From assembly GCA_009760855.2 (NCBI GenBank), contig WPIO01000004.1, positions 7,239,001-7,303,000 on the forward strand: DNA of 64,000 nt. The letters are read 5' to 3'. The notes beneath the pieces are model-generated. The model made no database searches. It was not told where the DNA came from and saw only the letters and a list, made by a program, of their open reading frames with translations. The stretch's first letter is position 1. Each line of letters opens with the position of its first letter. The stretch is from Cristatella mucedo (taxonomy: Eukaryota > Bryozoa > Phylactolaemata > Cristatellidae). Shown in pieces: positions 46,870 to 56,900 of this stretch. Both the position numbers and the translations under genes were made by a program.

Positions 46870-48068
46870 CACGGTTGTACCTTTGCTTTGACCCATACCG
46901 GCCCTCCAGCACATCGAATTCTCTCAACTCACTTGTTGCATGTATTGACGACATCCAGACATGGATGGCAGTAAATTTTCTTAAATTGAATGATGATAAA
47001 ACCAACTTACTAGATATGGGCAAACCAAGCGTGATTCAGAAATTGGAAAGGATGATGCTCAAAATCGGCTCTGCCAGCATATCGCCTGTTCAATCTGAAC
47101 GAAATCTTGGTTTCACGTTCCAAAGTGACTTTAATTAGACGACCACATCAGCTCCTCGGTCAATTCTGCCTACTTTCAGCTACATGACATTGCTATCTCC
47201 AGTTGCATCAGCTCGAAATCTAGGTGTCATATTCCAAAGCGACCTCTCGTTAGACGACCACATCAGCTCCACAGTCAAATCAGCCTGTTTTCAGCTTCAT
47301 AACATTGCTAAAATTAGGGCTTGTTTAGATAAGGATACCACGTCCAAGTTGGTCCATGCATTCGTGACATCTCGTCTCGACTTCTGCAACTCACTGCTTA
47401 CTGGCCTACCAGCATGTGCGATCAGGCGATTGCAGCTGGTGCAAAACTCTGCAGCTAGGCTTGTCTGTCGTGAGCGTCGCAGTTGCCACATTACTCCACT
47501 TCTCGCCGACCTGCACTGGTTACCAGTCAAGCAACGGATTGACTTCAAGGTTTTGTCGCTCACTTTTAGGTCTCTTCATTCTATGGCTCCAGCCTATCTT
47601 TCAGATATACTACCCCATCAGGCAAAGCATCGTACCACTCGCTTTTCGGAATCCAACAGTCTAGAAATACCTCGTACAAATCTTAAATCCTTTGGAGACC
47701 GTGCATTTAGCTCGTATGCTCCCACAGCCTGGAACTCCCTCCCGACCTGCATCAGAACATCCCCTGACCTGACCACATTTAAAAGGAACCTAAAAACACA
47801 CCTATTTAGGACAGCATTTAGTGGGTCCTTGTGATTCGTCCTCGATGTGCTTATGCGTGCTGACACTGTTCATGCTGCCACTAACCACATTTGCATGCTG
47901 ACCCAGTGCATGTAACCCCTAACCATGTTATTCATTTTGTTTGTTTTTCAAGCATGATTTTACTTACTATTCTATTGCGTATCACTTTGCAGCAAATGTA
48001 AAGCGCCTAGAAAGAGATTAAGTTCTCTGAGGGCGCTTTATCAAGTGCAATATTATTATTATTATTAC
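46870..48068 (+). mobile_element. L-A LINE, RT thumb and C-terminal region, well preserved
   Basis: Starts in the RT palm just after the catalytic box (YLCFDPYRPSST, FLKLNDDKTNLLDMGKPSVI). After a short internal duplication at about 47090-47280, a 216-codon open frame (47184-47834) covers the rest: FVTSRLDFCNSLLTGLPACA, LLADLHWLPVKQRIDFKVLS, NSLPTCIRTSPDLTTFKRNL. The 3' UTR and tail end at 48050-48068 in ATT. The C-terminus matches the LHWLPV..RI.FK pattern known in L2/CR1 elements. Confidence 0.92.
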
Positions 48069-48812
48069 TAAATTCGGGCTTGCTTAGACAGAGATACCAC
48101 ATCTAAATTAGCCCATGCATTTGTGACATGGCGTCTTGAATTCTGTAACTCACTGCTTGCTGGCCTACAGGCATGCACAATCAGGCACTTACAGCTGGTG
48201 AAAAACTCTGCAGCTAGGCTTGTCTGTCGTGAGCGCCCAAGTTGCCACATCACAGCACTTCTCACCGACCTGCACTGGCTCCAAGTCAAGCAACGAATCG
48301 ACTTCAAGGTTGTCACTCAGTTTCAGATACTTTCATTATTTGGCCTAGCTACTAGATCTACTCCCCCACCATGGTAAGCATCGCACAACTCGCTTTTCGA
48401 AATCTAATTATTTACCCATGCCTCGTACAAATCTCAATACCTTGGGAGAGTGTGCCTTTAGTTCGTATGCTCCCAAAGCCTGGAACTCAGCTCGGACTTG
48501 CATCATGACATCTCCTGACTTGACCACACTTAAAACAAAAGTAAAAATGCATCGATGTATCACAGCATTGAGTGTGTCTCTGTGAATCGACCTTTATGTG
48601 CTTATGCATGCTGACACTATGCATGCTGCCACTGACTATAATTACATGCTGACCCTGTGTATGTCACCCCTAACCATGTTATTCTCATTGTTTATTGAGT
48701 ATGCTACCACTAACCATGCGATCGTGCTTCCTTCGCAGCAGATGTAAAGTGCCTAGAGAGAAAGATTGAGTTCGGTGAAGGCACTATATCAAATTTACTA
48801 TTATTTATTAAC
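48069..48812 (+). mobile_element. L-A LINE fragment, C-terminal region and tail
   Basis: Second tandem copy beginning at 'aaattcgggcttgcttagac', truncated at its 5' side right at the ATT tail of the previous copy, and ending in its own tail and ATT-rich end at about 48795-48812. Frameshifts are present. Confidence 0.85.
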
Positions 48813-48821
48813 ATTAAATGC

Positions 48822-49112
48822 AGCACAAATTTCAGCCCTCTCGTGCCCTCAGGCCCTTGATGGACAATAAATAATCTGCGCCACTCCTAGACTTAAAGAC
48901 CGTTGGCGACAGAAGCTTTTCCTCTGCCAGTCCTAGACATCCTGGTCATCGCTTCCACATTTTTATGCAACATTTATTATCCAGCTGCCGACAGTGAGGC
49001 ATTCTTTCCAGCCGTCCTGACTTGCTACTTCCATGCAACTCAATCGCTCCACTGCTTTCCTGACTCTCACTTTGCTCTGTGCTGCGCAAGAAGAATGATG
49101 TTGGCTACAAAA
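48822..49112 (+). mobile_element. L-B LINE fragment, C-terminal end
   Basis: 'ttcagccctctcgtgccctcaggccc' through 'cttaaagaccgttggcgacagaag' matches 59878-59965. It is cut at about 49112, where L-A RT sequence begins. Confidence 0.85.
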
Positions 49113-50165
49113 GTTGAAATATGTGGTACCTCGGGGCTCCATGCTAGGTCCGGTTCTTTTCACGGTTTATACTCTCCCTCTTGCCGATGTGATTGCCAAG
49201 CACAATCTAGGCTTTCACTTCTATGCGGATGACACTCAGTTGTACCTTTGGTTTGATCCCTACCAGCCTTTGAGCACCTCGAATTCTCTCAAGTCACTTG
49301 CTGCATGTATTCATGACATCCGCACATGGATGGCAGCAAATTTTCTAAAACTAAACGATGACAAAACTAACTTACTTGTTATGGGCAAACCCAGTGTGAT
49401 TCAGAGATTGGAAAGGCTGACTCTCAAAATTGGCTCTGCCGGCATATCTCCAGTTGAATCAGCTCGAAATCTAGGTGTCATGTTCCAAAGTGACCTCTCG
49501 TTAGACGACCACATCAGCTCCACAGTCAAATCTGCCTACTTTCAGCTACATAACATTTCTAAAATTCGGGCTTCTTTAGATAAGAATACCGTGTCTAAAT
49601 TGGTCCGTGCATTTCTGACATCCCGACTTGATTTCTGTAACTCGCTGCTTACTGGCCTACTATTATTACTGGCCTACCAGCATGTGCAATCAGGCGATTA
49701 CAGCTTGTGCAAAACTCCGCAGCTAGGCTTGTCTGTCGTGAACGTCGCAGTTGCCACATCACAACACTTCTCGCCGACCTGCACTGGCTACCAGTCAAGT
49801 ACAGCAACGACTTCAAGGTTTTGTCGCTCACTTTTAGGTCCCTTCATTCTATGGCTCCAGCCTATCTGTCAGATATACTACCCCATCAGGCCAAGCATCG
49901 TGCCACCCGCTTTTCGGAATCCAACAGTCTAGAAATACCTCATACAAACCTCAAATTCTTTGGAGACCGTGCATTTAGTTCATATGCTCCCAAAGCCTGG
50001 AACTCCCTCCCGACTTGGCTCACAACATCCCCTGAAGTGATCACATTAAAAAAGAACCTAAAAACGCCTATTTAGGACAGCATTTAGTGGGTACCTGTGA
50101 TTCGTCCTTCATGTGTTTATGCATGCTGACACTGTGCATGCTGCCACTAACCACATTTATTTTAT
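49113..50165 (+). mobile_element. L-A LINE, RT palm to C-terminus with intact YADD box
   Basis: The 272-codon open frame 49114-49932 contains GPVLFTVYTLPLADVIAKHN, FHFYADDTQLYLWFDPYQP (catalytic Y-A-D-D at 49222-49233), FLKLNDDKTNLLVMGKPSVI and the thumb region to LTSRLDFCNSLL. A short local duplication around 49656-49680 shifts the frame; the real C-terminal frame continues at 49707-50075. The upstream RT fingers and endonuclease are missing. Confidence 0.92.
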
Positions 50166-50235
50166 AAGAATCTCTTGACATTCCCCCTTAAACTCATTTA
50201 GTCTTTGTGGCTTTGTGCAGTTACAGACGGGAATA
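50166..50235 (+). mobile_element. L-B LINE 3' terminus
   Basis: 'ccccttaaactcatttagtctttgtggctttgtgcagttacagacgggaata' matches the L-B 3' ends at 60215-60280 and, inverted, 37522-37600. Confidence 0.7.
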
Positions 50236-52888
50236 GAGTATGTTACATTTATCGTACTATCTCAACATATCACCGGAAAAGGTAGCAACTTCGCACGAGT
50301 TTGATGGACTCTATGCCGCCGGTAATAAAGGAGGTAATTAAAAACCGTTGAGTCTTGACCTCCAATTTAATTGCTTGCACTGCCAATAATACTTTACTAA
50401 TGCAAGACATTGAGCTCGTGTTTAGTTTATAGAGCGCAGAAATCAATGCTTAATTTTACTGAACGCTAACTCAAAGCCATCAGAGAGCATCTGGTAGGTG
50501 TCACGATATGGGGGATGGTTAGGAAAAGACTTTTTTTGAAAGAGCGAATAGTGTCATAACAATTGACTAAGAAATGCTTGAATCAATCACCAAACCAAAC
50601 TGCCACGACAGGCATTCTTTGGTTTCTAACTAGGTCAGATGCTACGGCCAAGAATGCAAAACAGTAAAACTTCCAAAGCAGTAACGCCTGTCATTGTCAT
50701 GAGACCATTGGCAGGAGCCATCGCGGGTGGAGCATTGGCAGAAAAGCTCGGCTCAGCCTCGCTCATGCTTACTTGGCCCTGCTCTAGCTTACTTGGCCCT
50801 GCTCAGGCTTGCTCGGCCCTGCTCAGGCCACCCTCTTGCCCTCCCCAGCCATCGAAGAGCCGGCCAAAAGACCTAAGGTTTGCAACGGCGATTTTCTCAA
50901 CAGCAGATCTAATCTGACAATTAAGACTACGGACAAAACTATTCAGAGAAATGGCAGGTGGCAGATGTGGTGGAAACAGCTCTGCCGGTAGACCACGGGG
51001 AGATGTGCCCTGCAGTGCTCTACATGCAAAACTACAAAATAATGGAGCAAGTAAAACAACTCCGGTACACATTAAATTTGTGAAGCCTGTGATCAACTCA
51101 TACTGATCATTGTTGCAGGGTCAAGTTCTGACGTTCTGCTTTATCTTCTATGTACAAAAATGCAAAACCTCTATGAAATAATTCTTACATGCATAAGAGG
51201 AAGTCGAGCACCATGATCGTGTAAAAGTCGTCGGTTAGGCAAATGTGTATATGCTTGCCGAGAGATTATGCATATATGACGTAAATAAAGATTCGACTAC
51301 ATTTGTAAGTCAAATAAAAAATGCCTTTCTGCAATGCCACGTGGTATTGATCGGTTGGTATCGGTATTTTATTGTCGGCACATTAGCCACCAGAAGGCCA
51401 CGGCCAGATGGGGTGCATTGGGATGCTGATAATAGTCATCACGGAACAATCGACTTAAAACATAAAAATGCATAAAACTAAGCAGGTTTCACGGTGTGAT
51501 CTCATCTTAAAATAGAATGACGTCGATCGTGCAAATTTAAGAACCAGAGCCGATTAAGATTGAAAATATTCCATTAGCAAGCTGTTAATGTTCCTTAGTT
51601 TTTATTTTCGATCATCTTCTGCACCATGTCTGCTTTGCACTATCATTGATTAGTTTTCCATGTAGTTGCAGAGCTTAGGCTCAATGATCAAGCCCTAGCT
51701 TCTTTGCATGCTGCTTGAAGAGTTCAACAACTTTCAGTGCTGGCCGAAAAACTCCACGCACACTGGGATTCAAGATTTAACCTCAGATATTTCAGTGTTT
51801 TATGGACTGCAGCCCGAGCACAGGGTTTTGTACATGAGTTGGCAATATTTGTAATAAATCGTGCATGCTACCTCTTTGTCTAATCAGGTGCAAAAGTATG
51901 CGTCAAAACCCTATTTTGCTGCATTTGTGGCAATTTCCGGCTGCCAACATAGTCACCATTCTCGACGGATATTATTTTTTAGCTCTAATGGACCACGGCT
52001 AAGTAAGATTTACTGTATGCATCACTTATCTTCCTCTCTAAAAAATGTATCTCAACAATCATTCTGGGGCATATTTTCAGCAATCATCAATAGTTTGAAA
52101 CGTGCTATTTTGAGCATGAACAAACATAGGCTTGATATGATTCAAAGAGGTGCAAGAAATCAATGACACGGTAAAAAAAAAGAAACCTGCCAATAGCAGT
52201 TTCAATAAACAAGGAATTAAATAATTCCTTAAAGTTATTTTCTAGGTCTTAATTCTTTCACTTTGCCACATCCATGCACACAATTAGACTATCTTCTCAT
52301 AATTTCTGAGAAAAAATTGTAATGCAGGTCACCTTGGTTTTGGCACATCTCGTACTTGCCGAGACAGCCTTGGGCATATCATTTCACATGCTATCCATAC
52401 AACTGAACTTTTGAAGGTGAGGTGAACACTCGCTGCTCTCTAGATGAAAAGTTTAGCACAGAACTAAAAAATGTGCTAAATACCGCCATTTAATTTATAT
52501 AATTATGGTACGCTTACCGGTTGGTACTGGAAAGAAAATAAAGCCATAAACTTGGCTATGCTAAGAATCCGGCAGGAACCAAATGGCCACTCAAGCAACT
52601 GCCACTTCTTTCTGCACGGTGGACCCTTTCAAACGTCGAACTGGCAAGAGTGAGCCTGTCCATCATTTATCCAAACGCTCCTTCACCTTTAGCCCGACTA
52701 CCACACGTCCTGAGTTGTCCGTCCCCGTCCTTCCTGAGATGGATCGGCCATCTTAAGGAGAGAGCAACCACTCAGAAGGAGGAAGATTGCAAATCCAGAT
52801 TCCAATTTCAAAGGTTCGGCAGGTTATAAAAAAACCACACTTATCGAATATAAGAACTGGGCGATTTAATCAGGAACCGTGTTCTTAT
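50236..52888. other. AT-rich stretch, no gene firmly recognised
   Basis: A 20-bp three-copy tandem (gcttacttggccctgctcag) lies at about 50766-50828. Plus-strand 52060-52130 reads SFWGIFSAIINSLKRA, faintly like the WGCFS.G region of Tc1-type transposases, but too short to call. The terminal exon(s) of the minus-strand PRPSAP gene would be expected somewhere below 53793; no match to the family's conserved C-terminus was found. Confidence 0.45.
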
Positions 52889-53065
52889 ATAATAATAATT
52901 CTTATTATTGTATAGCACCCACCCTCAGAGAACGTATACCTTTTCTAGGCACTTTACATATGCTGTAAAGGAAGCATGCTCAAATAGTTAGTAGTAACAT
53001 GCAGAATGTCAACAAGCATAACATGGTTAGAAGTGACATGCACAGTATCAAAATGTAAATGGAGT
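52889..53065 (-). mobile_element. L-A LINE 3' tail and 3' UTR
   Basis: AAT-rich start, 'tagcacccaccctcagagaacgtataccttttctaggcactttacat', then the UTR with 'taacatggttagaagtgacatgcacag'. Confidence 0.85.
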
Positions 53066-53558
53066 CCAATGCTGAGCTTCTAACATCTAGACTCAAACAG
53101 TGGAACCTCAAAGCCAATGTCAGTGATCTGAGCTTACTCCGACGACCAACACAAACCAGCTGGCAGATACAGCAATAAAGTTACCGCAGGCATTCTTGCA
53201 ACACCGAACTCACTGTGCAACTTGACACACGCCACAAAAGCCGGGTGATGTCTGGGTGGCACCGTTTTAACCTGCCCACTAAGTGAGCAGAACCACAGAT
53301 TTGCTTGGCATCCCAGTCGGGGGGAGAAAGGCCAGACCTCCCAAGGACCGGAAATTGGAGAGCACGTGACCGGCGCTAGCTCAAGATAGGAAGGTCAATT
53401 AAGCCAAGCAATTCGGTCCAGGGCGATTGTGATCTGACTACCTCGCATCTGTCGCGCAAACAGAGCCGTCCAAAGATTTTGAGCAGCAAAGCTACGCGCC
53501 TCGCGCCGTCGGAGCGTGACTGCGCAAGTGCGATCAGCAGCGGCACGCGTCTCTTTAA

Positions 53559-53602
53559 ACGGCGTAATTCGTGTAAACGGCGTAATTCGTTTAAACGGCG
53601 TA
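53559..53602. repeat. 17-bp tandem repeat (aaacggcgtaattcgtt), about 2.6 copies
   Basis: Units begin at about 53559, 53576 and 53593 with one or two differences. It abuts the palindrome at 53605. Confidence 0.9.
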
Positions 53603-53604
53603 TT

Positions 53605-53674
53605 TGGCATGCCAGTCCGGCACGTGTCCAGATGGGCACGTGCCCATCTGGACACGTGCCGGACTGGCATGCCA
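53605..53674. repeat. 70-bp perfect palindrome, no spacer
   Basis: Every base from 53605 to 53639 is complementary to its partner in 53640-53674, with the centre at gggcac|gtgccc. It lies 119 bp beyond the last recognised PRPSAP exon (minus strand), within the following intron or 3' flank. Confidence 0.97.
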
Positions 53675-53792
53675 CGAATCTCAGCAGCAAAAGAGCTGGA
53701 CGAGCAAACGGGCCAACAAAGGCTGGAACTACACTGCTGCGGGCTATCGGATTCGATGACCACGGTTACGCAGGCAAGCAGTTGCCTCTCAC

Positions 53793-53939
53793 CTCGTCCA
53801 CAGCAGAGCTCTCCAGCAGTTGAGGTGCATTCAGCGACAGCAAGCCGTGCGTTGCCATGACGTACACCTTGTAAGCGCCACGCTCCTTCAGCACACTGGC
53901 CGCAGCCACGTACGGTTCCACGTTGTCGATTATATCATC
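53793..53939 (-). CDS. PRPSAP: PRPSAP exon: degenerate PRPP-loop and following helix/strand
   Basis: Acceptor tgcctaccag|GAT and donor GACGAG|gtgaga, 49 codons in phase 0. It begins [20 protein letters not shown] and continues [20 protein letters not shown], ending SSAVDE. Catalytic synthetases have a DMADT.GT-type 5'-phosphate-binding loop at this place; the replacement agrees with a non-catalytic partner. The next exon should begin with a VVTNT-type strand and is not found. Confidence 0.93.
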
Positions 53940-56900
53940 CTGGTAGGCAAAGCAGCACTTGCTCGATATGCCAAAAGCCACAACCGACCGACCGATCGGC
54001 AGCCCCCAACTCCCCCCCCCCACCCCGTTGCTGGCTGACACCACTGCACATCCGCCTGCTCGACGACGACGACAAAGGCACCGCTCAGCTGGAGGCGGCA
54101 ACAGGACTTACCACCATGATGGCAATCTTGCCAGCAACGTCACCGACGACATTCATTGGCGGTTTGGCTTTAGCTTCCATTACTGCCGACGGAAAAATAC
54201 GCAGCCAGAAGTCATGACCGGAAAGGCGCACGGATGCCGCCGATGCCATCGACTAGTCACCCGGCGTGGAAGGCACGTGGGCAGGCGACAACAGCAGACG
54301 AGGAGAGGGGACCGCTTCGTCCTGGCCCGGCAAGCGGGCAGGCATGCATGCGCAGTTGCCGGAGCGACGGTCGCCCACGTGGTGAGCCAGCCAGCGGTAC
54401 GCACCCGGCAGCGGGGAGAAGTCGTACACCCGACCGTCGTCGGCCACAACCCCGCCACCGCCGCCACTGCCCGACACGAGGGGCGGCGAGTTGCGGCCGT
54501 CCGAGCGTTCGCTCTCCACCTCCTTCTCCTCGCCGTGAATGACAGCGATGCCGAGCCGAAGGCGCTCCGCGTACGACGTAGCGCGCTTCACCGAGTCAGG
54601 ATTCCTGGCGACCATGACAGCGTTTCTGTAATCGGGAATCTGTTGGAGAGAAAAAAGCCCAAAAGACGTGAAATGTCGACAGATGCAATAAATGCAATGA
54701 CGTACGACGGTTCGCAGCTGCACACGCGCACGGTACGGCAGAGCTCTGATGGCAGCGCTGTCTCAGATACAGGCAGTGTCCTGCAGAGCGGAGGCAGGCA
54801 GGCAGGGGTGGGGCACGAGGCGAGGCGGGCAGGGGGTGACGAGGCCTGGCATGTGGGCATAGCCTCCAAGCGATGCACGCAGCAGCTCTCACGGGCGACT
54901 GCGGGCACGGCGGAGCGATCGCGCTCATCACATCTCGAGAGCTCAGAACATCGAAAGCAAAGCAGCAGCAGCCAGCTAGCTAATGGCTAGCTTCGGCACC
55001 TACACTCTCACGTATGTACTGCAACAGAAACGGAGAGGCACGCAGATTGTCGACGGGAATCGCATAGAAGCCCTGGATCTCCTTCTGATGCAAATCCATG
55101 GTGATGATGTGGTCAATGCCTAAAATGGTCGCCTAGCAGATGCACGGCAAGCAGAGAATGGCACCCGTCGGCCACCGGCAGGCAGCTACCACAAGCCAAG
55201 TGCACGGACTCCGAACGAGGGGGGCTGGAGGCGAAGAAGAGGGGGGACACTGCCCCCACAACGAGTCAAAGGCTGGTCGTACGGTTTGCAGCCCTTATGA
55301 CAGAAGCCAACGGCGACCATCGAACCTGGGCATCACAAACCAGTGCAGTCTGTGCGGGGTTCAACCTAGATCTAGTACAGCCGAGACTAAGGTGACCAAA
55401 CTAGAGGAGGTAAAGTGGGAACGATGCAGCTTCTGCCTCATGGGAAACCTGCTGCTTATTGACCGACTTAGCAAACAAAATACGAAGAAAAGGCGTTTAG
55501 GGAACAGCACTAATATTTGGAGTGCCATCAACATTCTTCGATGCTCTTGGCCAACTAACTGATCTTGCTACAGAGTCCCCTTAAACCAAGGGTACGATTA
55601 TGATCTTCATAGTTATTATAATAATAATTAAGATAATTCAATCAGCTAGTTGTAGAGATGGGAGGAACGCTCGCTCTGCTGAGAGGGGGCAGGGCCTGAG
55701 GTGGGAGATAGAGACCTCTCTGCTTGACCGCTCCTGCCATCTGCCAGTTCGTGTCGGTGGGCACAAAGTGATGGTAGTGCCTACTTTGCAACAACTGAAG
55801 AGTCTCGTGGGGCACAAAGGACAAGCTGACGATGTAGGCAACCGTGCGCCTGCAGGGAAGGACCATCGTAATTCTCGATGCAGAACAGCAGTAGCCATGA
55901 ATCTCACAACACCGCAATGAGGAACAGAGACGATCATTCGGTCGACTTTGCAGGTCAGCTTTCTCGACCAGGAAAGACCGAAGAACACTCTCACGACGGG
56001 GCAACGTTGAGTGCCGACGGCAGAGCCAGCTCTGGCACTCTGGCAGCACTAGCGAGGTTTGAGCGTCGGCGGAACCAACCCAGCAGCAGCAGCAGCAAGC
56101 AGCAGTAGCTTACCCAGCCGATTAGACAATTGACTGACGTGACATTTTTACCTTGCTGCAGAGGAAGCTGCATCGGGTGGCCTCTGGCATTCGGGGCCAT
56201 CGCCTCTACGGCAAACTACTGGCGGATCGGTGGCGCCCGAACGAGAAGAGCTCACAGCACGGCTTGCAGGGGAGGGAGCCGATGCAGGAGAGAGAGCGTA
56301 TGCGCAGCTTGTGCACACTCACCGGCCTTGCAGAGCATGTCGGCCAGAAGACGCGACACGATGGATCCGCGTCCGCGCATCTTGCTCTGCTTGCTGTACG
56401 GCAGGTACGGTATGACGCCGATGATTCTCTGCGCGCACGACGTCTTGCACGCGTAAGCCATGATCAGCAGCTCCATTATGTCGTCGTTCACATTCCTACG
56501 CGGCCAGCCAGGGTGTCAGCAGCCAGCAAAATCTCGTGCGGAGGAAGCAGTGGCCAAAGGGCACCGGCTCCCGTAGCGGCTTGCCTGCGAAGGCCGCGTG
56601 ACAGACTCTGCCGAGAGGCTGCCGGCAATTGCCATGCAAGCTCGGCAAATTTTGCGTCCTTAGCGATGAACTCATACTTTGCAAATGTTGTGAATTTGGC
56701 AAAGGTCGCATCCTTGGCAATGGTCGCGTCCTTCGCAAAGGTCACATCCTGGGGAGGGAGAGATCGTGTCCTTGGCTAAAGAGGACGCGTCCTTGGGTAC
56801 AGACGATGCATCCTTGGCGAAAGACGCTGGCGAAAGACTCCATGCATCGATGGCTCCCGGCTCCCGATGCATCCTCGCCTCGTGGGGTTCAGTAGCACAC

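Noticed and set aside
47184-47834. Host protein of 216 aa
   Set aside because: It is the C-terminal region of an L-A LINE, repeated several times in the window.
52041-52166. Tc1-type WGIFSA motif
   Set aside because: A single short match in an otherwise unrecognisable frame; mentioned only as a faint resemblance.
53959-54990. 343-aa plus-strand ORF
   Set aside because: Antisense shadow of PRPSAP exons and introns. The conserved coding is on the minus strand.
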